Below are positions 1 to 6,995 of a DNA stretch of 17,085 bases, piece after piece; positions within the stretch are counted from its first letter, which is position 1, and each line of letters begins with the position of its first letter. The position numbers and the translations under genes were made by a program. The stretch comes from JBIOJM01 sp044450785. Lineage in GTDB: Bacteria > Planctomycetota > Planctomycetia > Isosphaerales > Isosphaeraceae. The notes under the pieces are model-generated. The model was given only the letters and a program-made list of their open reading frames with translations. It searched no databases and was not told the origin of the DNA. The stretch spans positions 1 to 17,085 of the forward strand of contig JBIOJM010000224.1 in the NCBI GenBank assembly GCA_044450785.1. The letters are read 5' to 3'.

Positions 1-398
<398 letters not shown>

Positions 399-954
399 TG
401 AGTCGGTCACCTGCTAAAATCCCCCGAAAATCGAGGTATTCCAGCCGGCTTCCGATCCTCACCCCAAAGGGTTGAGGAAAAATACTGGTCGCACTTCGCT
501 CCTCGCGACACGGGTGGCTCCCCGAAGCGCTCTCCTCTCAACAAAGGCTCTTTCGAGCACCCATTTAAAGGAAAGCGAACCAATGAGCCAAAGGTCCCAC
601 GAGCAGCGTGTGCCGGTCCTTGCGAGCCATCCCGACGCCTGGAAACCTGGGGACCACCCAGGCCGGGCGTTTCGGATTGACCACTCGCACGCCGGCTTCC
701 CTCAAGGGTTCATGACACGACGAATCTTGTCTGGTTCTCTCTCGTTGTGTCTTGGCTGACGAATGCAATCGACCGAATTGTCAAAGAGTCGCCGCATCGA
801 GCTGGGGTGGTGCCCGGGATGCCGGTACCGCCGTCCCGACCTGAATCGGCTTTGCTTCGTTCCCATCCACCGATACCATCGGCCGGTGCAAGGCTACCGC
901 AAGGCAGCTCGCCCCGGCCGTCGTCTGGCTTTGGTGATTAACGTCGCAACGTCA
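399..954 (-). promoter_or_regulatory. 16S rRNA leader region (no protein gene seen)
   Basis: This stretch upstream of the 16S gene has no convincing coding sequence; its reading frames are short, without ribosome sites or recognisable protein text. On the minus strand it is the pre-rRNA leader. It holds at least two good stem-loops. One at 456-478 has a TCCTCA/TGAGGA stem continued by CCC/GGG around an AAA loop. A two-tier one at 635-670 has an inner CCTGGG/CCCAGG stem around GACCA and an outer ACGCC/GGCGT stem. A boxA-like motif sits at 776-790. The boundary at about 954 follows the tentative promoter and is an inference; the leader would be about 550 nt, which is long. Confidence 0.55.
776..790 (-). 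promoter_or_regulatory. boxA-like antitermination site of the rRNA leader
   Basis: The minus strand reads GACTCTTTGACAATT. This matches the boxA element found in bacterial rRNA leaders (core CTCTTT followed by gACA), which binds NusB/NusE (S10) and makes transcription through untranslated rRNA resistant to Rho. It lies about 380 nt upstream of the mature 16S 5' end, in the correct orientation and between the tentative promoter and the gene. The match is by eye to the known consensus. Confidence 0.7.
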
Positions 955-982
955 ATGGTACCTCAAAAAACGCCGAGGTCAA
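955..982 (-). promoter_or_regulatory. possible sigma-70-type promoter of the rRNA transcript
   Basis: On the minus strand TTGACC (982-977) is followed after 16 bases by TACCAT (960-955), giving 5/6 and 4/6 matches to -35 and -10 consensus. It lies upstream of boxA and points toward the 16S gene. A second TTGACG (955-950) follows but lacks a good -10 at the right distance. Planctomycete promoters are poorly known, so this is only a candidate; an rRNA promoter elsewhere up to about 1130, where the sequence turns AT-rich, is equally possible. Confidence 0.3.
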
Positions 983-1364
983 CTCCCCTCCCCAAGATTT
1001 TTCGCGGCGAATGGCGGGTGGCCTTCAAAACGTGCCTGCCGACTGAGACGGGCACTTGGCCAAGCTGCGACGCGGCCCCCCTGCTGTTCGTGTTTCTTAA
1101 GAAATCGATCTATCTTTACTCGTCATGACCAATCCGTGGCTTTCGGGTGGAGTTAGAGACCCGTAAACGTCGATAAGCAACTCAATGGACATCCTGCTTC
1201 AACAGGGATGGACCCGCACGGAGGCGTATTGCCGCCAAGGAGCCATGCCCTAGAATGGATTGCGGCGAATGCGCAGGTGGCACCCTGAGCCGAAAAGCCC
1301 AGATCGAACGAGGCACAGGAGGCGACTGCGAGCCAGTGGAACCTCAGAAGAGAGTGACCCGATC
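983..1364. other. intergenic region between the rRNA transcript and the first protein gene
   Basis: About 380 bases without a convincing gene, lying between two divergent transcription units. It includes an AT-rich patch near 1090-1125 with the 12-bp palindrome TTTCTTAAGAAA (1093-1104), and a short imperfect hairpin CATCCTG/CAGGGATG at 1190-1210. It should hold the upstream elements of the rRNA promoter (minus) and the promoter of the winged-helix gene at 1365 (plus). I could not pick a convincing plus-strand promoter. The frame of the next gene is open back to 1260, but that extra text is only basic low-complexity sequence. Confidence 0.5.
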
Positions 1365-1691
1365 ATGTCGGTCGCGATGCCCAAACCCACTCAGAACGAC
1401 TGGGTGAAGACCGTTCTCTTCGACCGCGGGTACCTTCCCCGGATCCGCGGCGAGGCCATCAAAGTGTACCTGGCGGTCATCGAAGCCTGCGGCGGTGTCC
1501 CTGACCGCAGCGTGACGATGAGCCTCAGCCTCCTCATGCGGCGAACCCAATTGTCATGCCCGACTGTGATCGACAGCCTGTCCCACCTGGAAGACCTCGG
1601 CCTGGTCGTCTCAACGACCCACCAGGGCGGCAAGGTGAAGACCTACTACGTGTCCGACCCGCCCCCCCTAATACCTGCGTCTCGCCACTAA
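1365..1691 (+). CDS. small winged-helix DNA-binding protein (HTH_36-like), first of two tandem paralogues
   Basis: This 108-residue protein is essentially one winged helix-turn-helix domain. Residues 28-82 run GEAIKVYLAV, then a serine/leucine-rich recognition region (SLSLLMRRTQLSCPTVIDSL) and HLEDLGLV, followed by a wing ending TYYV. The same pattern is in the next gene, which starts 17 bp downstream, so the two are tandem paralogues and probably cotranscribed. The family resembles N-terminal domains of plasmid or phage replication initiators and related regulators. It has no second domain, so it may act as a regulator or as a competitor of its larger neighbour; that role is inferred. I chose ATG 1365 because AGAAGAGAG lies 10 bases upstream; the frame is open to 1260 but that extension is basic and unconvincing. 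Confidence 0.7.
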   Translation: MSVAMPKPTQNDWVKTVLFDRGYLPRIRGEAIKVYLAVIEACGGVPDRSVTMSLSLLMRRTQLSCPTVIDSLSHLEDLGLVVSTTHQGGKVKTYYVSDPPPLIPASRH

Positions 1692-1707
1692 CCTGTAACA
1701 GCCGGCC

Positions 1708-2748
1708 ATGACTCCGACTTCGTACTTCTTCCGGGTCGAGCACGATCTCCTTCGCTCCGAGGCGTTCAAGACGCTGGGGGGCTCGGCGATCAAGGTATAC
1801 CTTGTGATCGGGCTGTATTCCGACTTCGGGACCGACTGGGCGTATCCCAGCATCCGCACGATTGCGAGCCAGGCCGGGTTGAGCCGGCAGACGGTGCTGG
1901 TCGCGATCGAACAGCTTACCCAGATGGGGCTTCTGGCCGCCCACAAAGCCAAGGGACGATCGACGGCGTACCGGATCATCCGTCAGGCCCCCCAGCGACC
2001 GCTCCGGTCTGCATCCCACGGCGCGAAGCGAGCGGAAAGTCCCGTGAAAACTGGTCTAATTTCTTTAGAGGATGCTCCGGAAACTGGTCTAATTTCTTTA
2101 GAAGATGCTTCCGCAGGTGGCCTAAAATCTGAGCCGGTGCCGGCCCAGCCCGTCGGCCTGACCGGCCACGAGGGTAGGCCCAAAGAAGAGCGCATACCAA
2201 AAGAAGACACAACGTCGATCCCGATTCCGGGAACGCCGTTCCGGCTAACCGCGGAAGGGCGGCTCCTTGTTGCTGTTGATTTACAGGAATTGTTGACGAA
2301 TCAGGGAATTCCCGGCCAACTCGCCCAGCGACTTGTGGCGCAGAGGGATCCCGAAGCGGTTGCCAAGGTCCTGCTCAACGCTTTCTACCTCGAAAGCCAG
2401 GGGAAGCTTCAAAACGGCCCGGGTTACATCCGGGCGGGGATCGAGGACGGGTACGAACTACTGCCCCAGGTGGCCAGCCGGCTCGAAGCTCGCCGGCGCG
2501 AGCTGGAGGCTCAACTCCGAAGGATCGAGGCGCAACAGCGACAAACGCGCGAGGCTCGCGACCAAGCCGCCGAGCAAGCCGCCATCACCTACATGCTGGA
2601 GCACCTCGATCCGAAGGAGATCGACCGGCTCGTCGAGCAGGCGCTTCGTTTGCTTCCCGAGCCGATCGTCAGGCGTAACCCGACGCTGTCCAATCCCTTC
2701 GTACGCGGCAAGGTCTACGAGCTGGCCTGCGGTGAACCCAAGGACTGA
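1708..2748 (+). CDS. winged-helix protein with C-terminal coiled coil, replication-initiator-like
   Basis: 346 residues. A winged helix-turn-helix occupies about residues 8-92 (GGSAIKVYLVIGLY, then IASQAGLSRQTVLVAIEQL, then MGLL), paralogous to the preceding protein. A linker of about residues 93-180 contains the repeated peptide TGLISLEDA. A helical region at about 183-252 ends NGPGYIRAGIEDGYELL, a layout I associate with replication-initiator-like HTH_36 proteins, where a NPxGYI/GW motif is common. A charged coiled coil follows (about 255-295), then a short helical tail. The likely role is DNA binding for replication or regulation of a mobile or plasmid-derived module; this is inference. 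No strong ribosome site precedes ATG 1708, so translation may be coupled to the upstream gene. Its stop lies 7 bp from the stop of the convergent methyltransferase gene. Confidence 0.75.
   Translation: MTPTSYFFRVEHDLLRSEAFKTLGGSAIKVYLVIGLYSDFGTDWAYPSIRTIASQAGLSRQTVLVAIEQLTQMGLLAAHKAKGRSTAYRIIRQAPQRPLRSASHGAKRAESPVKTGLISLEDAPETGLISLEDASAGGLKSEPVPAQPVGLTGHEGRPKEERIPKEDTTSIPIPGTPFRLTAEGRLLVAVDLQELLTNQGIPGQLAQRLVAQRDPEAVAKVLLNAFYLESQGKLQNGPGYIRAGIEDGYELLPQVASRLEARRRELEAQLRRIEAQQRQTREARDQAAEQAAITYMLEHLDPKEIDRLVEQALRLLPEPIVRRNPTLSNPFVRGKVYELACGEPKD
2048..2130 (+). repeat. tandem direct repeats, 33-bp period, inside the winged-helix gene
   Basis: A 29-base unit beginning AAACTGGTCTAATTTCTTTA occurs at 2048-2076 and again at 2081-2109 with a single mismatch, a period of exactly 33 bp (11 codons). 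A third, degraded copy begins near 2114 (aggtggcctaaaatct, about 11 of 17 positions matching). The repeats encode TGLISLEDA twice and then GGLKSEP. They are markedly AT-rich compared with the GC-rich gene around them and use rare-looking codons such as TTA, CTA and ATT. They could be a peptide repeat or iteron-like DNA sites. Confidence 0.85.
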
Positions 2749-2755
2749 ATGCTGT

Positions 2756-4381
2756 TTACGTCGACTTAGCGCTCCTTCTTGCTGATCTCCGATCGACTGG
2801 GTCGTTCATGTACAGAACATCGTCGACAGGGTTTTCCCTGATATGAGAGGTTTTGCGCATCACCAAGAGGTCGCGGACCTGCCCGAGTAAACGGCCCTCA
2901 CTTCGGGCGCGGCGGACGTGCTGGGGAAGATAGGCACCGTCCATTGGACAACTGATCCGTCGCTCCGGGAGGAAGCCGGCGCGGAGGGCGGCAATATAAC
3001 CAAAGAAGGCGTGATCGAGGTAACCGAATCCGGAGGGGAGGTCCTTTTCCGTCTGGGCAGCCAGGAGGAGAGCGATGTAGCCGCCGGGCCTGAGGGTGGC
3101 GAAGGCGTGGCGGGCGAGGTCATGGAGGAAGGCGGTCCACTCGGAGAACGGGGCAGCGGCGATGCCGTCGCGGGGGTACTGCCGGGCCAGCATCGTGTGA
3201 TAAGGGGGGTCGCAGAAGATCAGGTCGCAGCCGGCTGCCTCTGGGGGGAAGCCGTGGCGTACGTCGTGGGGGCGGACATCCGGCCGGGTGGGGTGAAGGT
3301 CGTAGGCAAAGCAGCGGCGGCCCATCGACTGGCAGACATCGAGCGTGGTCCCTCCGCCGGCCATGGGGTCGACGACGAGGGCGTTGGGGAGCGTGTAGTA
3401 ATAAAGTGCGTGTGCGACAATCGCCGGCGGGATCGCACCCGGGTGGGGGATGCCGAAGGCCCGGTCGTGCCGGAACGACCAGACATCATAGGGTGTCGGG
3501 CGAAAATCGGCACTAAAGCGATCGCGGCGGCGCAAGTCTTTGTAGGCCGCGTGGATCGTTTTGGTCCCAGCGTCGAGCTGGGCGATGCCGCTCTGGGCGC
3601 GGACATCACCCGAACGGGCGAGCCGCCAGATGGCGCGCGCTTGGCGATACAGATCTTTGCCCCCCATTCCGAGCTGCGCTGCGATCGCCGCATCGGTTCG
3701 GCCCCGATTGCCGTGCGTCGTGCGGATATCCTCGCCGACGGTAATGTGTGAACCCTCATCGGTCCCTCGATCGTCGGAATTCCGACGATCGACGTGGTCC
3801 AACAATTCGGCTGGATCGATTCGACCGTTTCGCAAGTTAGCGCGGCGCCGAGAGTTTGCCTCGGCCTTCCAGAGATCCTCGAAAGCGTCGGCCTCGCGCA
3901 TGAGTTGGCTGAAGTTCTTGCATCGTTGCCGGTTGTATTCCAAGATCGCGCGTCGACGTGCCACACCGCCCGGGACTAGACGAACCTCGCAGGGAACTTC
4001 GGTTAGGCCGAGGGCCAGAGCACAGGCGAGCCGACGGTGCCCGGAAATGACCTCCCAGGTTCCCGGTCTGTCCTCGGGCGCGACGACCAGCGCGACCAGA
4101 ATCCCGTGGTCGCGGATGCTTGGCATGAGGTCATTCATTTCGGCGGCGGGATCGCCGTAGATCGACAGGCTGAAACGATTGGGCTTGAGCCGGTTGGGGG
4201 CGATGGATATCGTTCGCGGGGCGTGCAAGCCGGTGGCGGTCAGAGGCATGGCCGGGGCATCCTTGTCCTCAGCGATGGTGCGCCAGAGAGGCGAACCGAG
4301 GTCAGGGACGTTAGCAGAGATGTTCCAGGCCGTCCAGAACGGTTTTTGACGTGGCGGTCGCTCAAAAGCGGTCACAGTCAA
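2756..4381 (-). CDS. ParB-like N-terminal domain fused to DNA methyltransferase
   Basis: 541 residues. A ParB/Srx-like nuclease or CTP-binding domain lies at about 55-150, with the hallmark SGHRR at 113-117. A helix-turn-helix stretch follows at about 228-258 (DAAIAAQLGMGGKDLYRQAR). The methyltransferase domain fills about 295-515: the AdoMet-binding motif DPMAGGGTT is at 338-346 and the catalytic motif DPPY at 391-394, as in N6-adenine or N4-cytosine enzymes. ParB-methyltransferase fusions are known from phages, plasmids and integrated elements. The TTG at 4381 has no ribosome site; ATG 4249 (residue 45) has AAGGA 10 bases upstream and keeps all domains, so the protein may be 497 residues. 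It converges on the winged-helix gene with 7 bp between stops and is divergent from the glycosyltransferase gene. A 26-bp palindrome lies in the linker. Target sequence unknown. Confidence 0.88.
   Translation of the reverse strand: MTVTAFERPPRQKPFWTAWNISANVPDLGSPLWRTIAEDKDAPAMPLTATGLHAPRTISIAPNRLKPNRFSLSIYGDPAAEMNDLMPSIRDHGILVALVVAPEDRPGTWEVISGHRRLACALALGLTEVPCEVRLVPGGVARRRAILEYNRQRCKNFSQLMREADAFEDLWKAEANSRRRANLRNGRIDPAELLDHVDRRNSDDRGTDEGSHITVGEDIRTTHGNRGRTDAAIAAQLGMGGKDLYRQARAIWRLARSGDVRAQSGIAQLDAGTKTIHAAYKDLRRRDRFSADFRPTPYDVWSFRHDRAFGIPHPGAIPPAIVAHALYYYTLPNALVVDPMAGGGTTLDVCQSMGRRCFAYDLHPTRPDVRPHDVRHGFPPEAAGCDLIFCDPPYHTMLARQYPRDGIAAAPFSEWTAFLHDLARHAFATLRPGGYIALLLAAQTEKDLPSGFGYLDHAFFGYIAALRAGFLPERRISCPMDGAYLPQHVRRARSEGRLLGQVRDLLVMRKTSHIRENPVDDVLYMNDPVDRRSARRSAKST
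3767..3792. repeat. perfect 26-bp palindrome within the ParB-methyltransferase gene
   Basis: The left half is TCGATCGTCGGAA and the right half is its exact reverse complement, with no spacer and GAATTC at the centre. It lies in the coding region for the linker between the ParB-like domain and the helix-turn-helix, at about residues 197-205 (DRRNSDDR). A perfect palindrome of this length is expected far less than once by chance in 17 kb. It could be a binding site for a dimeric protein (parS-like or operator), a methylation target, or an mRNA hairpin. Confidence 0.9.
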
Positions 4382-4386
4382 GAGGC

Positions 4387-4393
4387 AAGGAGG
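4387..4393 (+). promoter_or_regulatory. ribosome binding site of the glycosyltransferase gene
   Basis: AAGGAGG is a full Shine-Dalgarno match 4 bases before ATG 4398. It supports that start over internal ATGs, although the conserved domain begins only at about residue 46. It lies only 6-12 bases beyond the first possible start (TTG 4381) of the divergent methyltransferase gene. Confidence 0.7.
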
Positions 4394-4397
4394 CCTT

Positions 4398-5333
4398 ATG
4401 ACGACCCTGTGCTATGACCCGTCTCAGCGTTCGGGCCCGATCGCTCTTTCGAACCGGCCGATGCATGAAGCAGGAATGCGGCCGGCCGGAATGAACTTGG
4501 CGAAGGAGTGGGAGTGTGCCCAAGTCGAGGGGTCGTTCCTGTCGGTTGTGGTGGCGGCGAAAAACGAGGCGGCCAGCCTGCCGCGATTGCTCGACGAGCT
4601 CACCCTGGCTTTGTGGCCCTTGTGCGGCGGCCCGCACGGATTGGCTGGGTATGAGGTCATCGTCATCGATGATGGGTCGACCGACACGACCCGATCGGTC
4701 TTGAGGGATTTGGCCGTCGTGTATCCGGAGTTGCGAGGAGTGGTGCTGGCAGCGGGCGCCGGCCAGTCGTCGGCAACGGTAGCTGGAATTCGCGCCGCAA
4801 GAGGAAACTGGATCGCGACGCTGGACGCCGACCTGCAGAACGACCCAGCCGACCTTGTACGGCTCTGGAACGCCCTGCCTGGTTACGATGCGGCATTGGG
4901 CTGGCGGCTGAACCGCCAGGACGTCTGGTCGAGGCGAGTGATCAGCCGGTGGGCGAACCGGGTGCGCAACATGCTGTTGGGGCAGTCAATCCGCGATGGA
5001 GGCTGCTCGGTTCGGGTCTTCCCCCGCGCGGTTGCGTTACGCTTGCCGGTGTTCCACGGGGTCCATCGATTCCTCGGGCCGCTCTTATTGCGCGAGGGGT
5101 GCCGGCTGGTGCAGGTGCCGGTTCATGACCGACCGCGGCCCCATGGCCGGTCGCACTATGGCCTTTGGGACCGCTCGCTCCAGGTGATCATCGACCTGTT
5201 CGGCGTCGCCTGGTTGATGCGTCGGCCGGTGCAGTGCCAGGTGGACCAGACACGGGATTCAGAGTGGGCGACCAGCGGGTCGGCGTCGATCGCCGCGGTA
5301 CCAGACTGCGCGCGACAGCGCCAGGAGGACTGA
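4398..5333 (+). CDS. GT2 glycosyltransferase, dolichol/undecaprenyl-phosphate sugar transferase type
   Basis: 311 residues. The family 2 fold begins at about residue 48 (LSVVVAAKNEAASLPRLLDEL), followed by VIVIDDGSTD with DDG at 91-93. The metal/nucleotide-sugar motif TLDADLQNDP has DAD at 143-145, and IRDGGCSVRVFPR at about 198-210 matches the acceptor-side motif of the DPM1/ArnC group. Such enzymes move a sugar from a nucleotide donor to a polyprenyl phosphate at the inner face of the membrane. The two C-terminal membrane segments of ArnC-type proteins are absent, leaving only a weakly hydrophobic stretch near 262-275. The first ~45 residues are not conserved-looking, so the true start could be later. 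It is followed after 3 bp by a LAB_N membrane protein whose ribosome site lies within this gene's 3' end, so the two are translationally linked. Confidence 0.88.
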   Translation: MTTLCYDPSQRSGPIALSNRPMHEAGMRPAGMNLAKEWECAQVEGSFLSVVVAAKNEAASLPRLLDELTLALWPLCGGPHGLAGYEVIVIDDGSTDTTRSVLRDLAVVYPELRGVVLAAGAGQSSATVAGIRAARGNWIATLDADLQNDPADLVRLWNALPGYDAALGWRLNRQDVWSRRVISRWANRVRNMLLGQSIRDGGCSVRVFPRAVALRLPVFHGVHRFLGPLLLREGCRLVQVPVHDRPRPHGRSHYGLWDRSLQVIIDLFGVAWLMRRPVQCQVDQTRDSEWATSGSASIAAVPDCARQRQED

Positions 5334-5336
5334 GCC

Positions 5337-5699
5337 GTGTCGAACCTGGTCTTCTGGCTGACGGTCGGCTTCCTGGGTCAAGCGCTTTTCACGGCGCGGT
5401 TCTTGGTACAGTGGGTAGCCTCGGAAAGGAAACGCGAATCGGTGGTACCCGTGGCGTTCTGGTGGCTCAGCTTGTTGGGGGGCACGGCGCTTTTCTCGTA
5501 CGCGGTCTTCCGCCGTGATCCGGTGATCCTCACCGGCCAAGGGATGGGGCTTTTCGTCTACACACGGAACCTGATCTTGGTGGGCAAGGCCAGGCGGCTG
5601 CTGCAAGCAGGAGACGGTGGCCAGGAGGGTCTTCAGGGCAAGGAAGGCGGACCAGCCAGCAATCCCCTCCACAGGCTGATCAGTGCGGAATCAGCGTAG
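5337..5699 (+). CDS. lipid A biosynthesis N-terminal (LAB_N) domain membrane protein
   Basis: 120 residues with three predicted membrane helices: about 4-25, 40-58 and 62-80. The text matches the LAB_N domain closely: ARFLVQWVASERKRESVVP, then FWWLSLLGG, SYAVFRRDPV, GQGMGLFVYTRNL. A hydrophilic tail of about 35 residues follows. LAB_N proteins occur beside GT2 and GT39-like transferases in Gram-negative envelope-modification loci. Their small multi-helix form suggests a role in lipid-linked sugar handling or flipping, which is inference. Start is GTG 5337 with AGGAGG at 5323-5328, 8 bases upstream and inside the preceding gene. Confidence 0.9.
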   Translation: MSNLVFWLTVGFLGQALFTARFLVQWVASERKRESVVPVAFWWLSLLGGTALFSYAVFRRDPVILTGQGMGLFVYTRNLILVGKARRLLQAGDGGQEGLQGKEGGPASNPLHRLISAESA

Positions 5700-5768
5700 A
5701 TTGGAGAGAATGGATTGTTTGCGGTCAACTCAGCAAACGGCGGCCACAGTGCAAAGCGCGGATCAAGT
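5700..5768. other. short convergent intergenic region
   Basis: 69 bp between the convergent LAB_N and trpC stops. It contains an inverted repeat GTTTGC (5717-5722) and GCAAAC (5733-5738) with a 10-base loop, without a following T run, so it is at best a weak bidirectional termination structure. Confidence 0.3.
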
Positions 5769-6572
5769 CTACGGGCCGGGAACCTCTTCAGGCGCCAGGC
5801 CCAGGAGCCGCTCGACGGCCAGCCCGATGTCGGGAGCGCGCATCAGCGATTCGCCGACCAAGATGGCGGAGATCCCAGCGGCTTCGAGCCGTTCAACGTC
5901 GCGGCGGCTACGGATACCGCTCTCGCTCACGAGCACAACATCGGGAGGGATCTGGTCGCGAAGCCGCAGGGTATGCTCAAGGTTGGTGCTAAAATCCCTG
6001 AGGTCGCGGTTGTTGATCCCGATCAAGCTGGCACCCGAGCCCAGGACGCGGGGCAGGTTGGCCGCGTCGTGGAACTCGACCAATGCGGCCATTCCCAAGC
6101 ACCGTGCTCGTTCGAGCAACCGGTGGAGCAATGCGTCATCGAGGATTTCGGCGATCAAGAGAATCGCGTCGGCGCCGACCGAGCGAGCCTCGACCACCTG
6201 GTATTCGTCGATAAAAAAGTCCTTGCGCAACAAGGGGATTGCTACCGAGGCCCTGACCTGCGCCAGATGCGCGAGATTGCCCTGGAAGTAGGGGGTGTCG
6301 GTCAGCACGCTGAGGCAACTGGCGCCGTGCTGCTCGTAAGTCCGCGCGATGGCGACCGGGTTGAAATCGGCCCGGATAACCTGGGCCGAGGGGCTGGCTT
6401 TTTTGATCTCGGCGATGAGCCGGATGGGGCCGGGGCCGGCCAGAGCCGCGCGAAAGTCGCTGATGAGAGGAGCAGCGGCTGCCCGGGCCTCGAGCTCTTC
6501 GAGCGATAGCCGCCGCCGCGCGGCATCCAACTCATTCCGTTTTGAAGCCACGATCTCATCGAGGATAGTCAT
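5769..6572 (-). CDS. trpC: indole-3-glycerol phosphate synthase
   Basis: 267 residues, the usual length of a monofunctional TrpC, which closes the indole ring from CdRP in tryptophan synthesis (cytosol). The TIM-barrel landmarks are all present: AEIKKASPS (54-62; catalytic E55 and K57), LTDTPYFQG (90-98), LRKDFFIDEYQV (115-126; K117), LVEFHD (164-169; E166), GINNRDL (185-191) and SESGI (216-220). The start is ATG 6572 (TILDEIVASKR follows, as in homologues); ATG 6578 two codons upstream is equally possible, and the frame is open to 6707 without conserved text. There is no clear Shine-Dalgarno at either. No other trp genes are adjacent, so it is a solitary copy. Confidence 0.96.
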   Translation of the reverse strand: MTILDEIVASKRNELDAARRRLSLEELEARAAAAPLISDFRAALAGPGPIRLIAEIKKASPSAQVIRADFNPVAIARTYEQHGASCLSVLTDTPYFQGNLAHLAQVRASVAIPLLRKDFFIDEYQVVEARSVGADAILLIAEILDDALLHRLLERARCLGMAALVEFHDAANLPRVLGSGASLIGINNRDLRDFSTNLEHTLRLRDQIPPDVVLVSESGIRSRRDVERLEAAGISAILVGESLMRAPDIGLAVERLLGLAPEEVPGP

Positions 6573-6995
6573 CGTCATACCATGTCTCGATCTGTCCAAC
6601 CATCCGGTCGTGACCATTTCCATGAGCAAATGGTCCCGCTGGGGCAAAGGTGCTTCCAGCTCACTCGTTGCGCCGTCTGAGGCCAAGCGGCGGATGCGTG
6701 TCCCCAATGATCTTACCCGAGGTTATCGTGCTGGACGAGAGAGTGGGCTCGCGGATCGACTCGTGGGTGTGAGACGGTGGGAATCTTTGCGGGAGATGCC
6801 GCGCGCGCCGGTTTTCGGATTGGACGGCCACAATCTTTGGAAAATCGATGTTTGCGAAACTCCCTCAACGAGTTATAGGAGTAGGAGCGCGTACCACGGT
6901 GATGGTGCATCGCTATCGACATGCCGCTTTTGAGCATCAGGCTTGCGCAGCTTGGGTTCGGCGAAATCGGTGGCAAGGAGGCAAGAGGAGACATC
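6573..6995. other. divergent intergenic region between trpC and the zinc-ribbon kinase
   Basis: About 420 bp with no convincing gene on either strand. It must hold the trpC promoter (minus) and the kinase promoter (plus). A weak plus-strand candidate is TTGCGA (6852-6857), 16 bases, TATAGG (6874-6879), which would give a 5' untranslated region of about 110 nt. I see no attenuator-like Trp codon run upstream of trpC. Confidence 0.4.
6852..6879 (+). promoter_or_regulatory. weak candidate promoter for the kinase gene
   Basis: TTGCGA and TATAGG with a 16-base spacer, each a 4/6 match to sigma-70 consensus, in an otherwise GC-rich intergenic region upstream of the kinase start at 6996. Weak evidence. 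Confidence 0.22.

Noticed and set aside
1093..1104. 12-bp palindrome TTTCTTAAGAAA considered as an operator
   Set aside because: Short enough to occur by chance several times in a window of this size; noted only as part of an AT-rich patch.
2918..3751. Long plus-strand open frame (277 codons) opposite the ParB-methyltransferase gene
   Set aside because: It is the complement of a well-recognised gene; its protein is valine/glycine-rich without motifs, as expected for a shadow frame in GC-rich DNA.
5715..6509. Plus-strand frame of 264 codons opposite trpC
   Set aside because: Antisense shadow of an unambiguous trpC; no motifs of its own.
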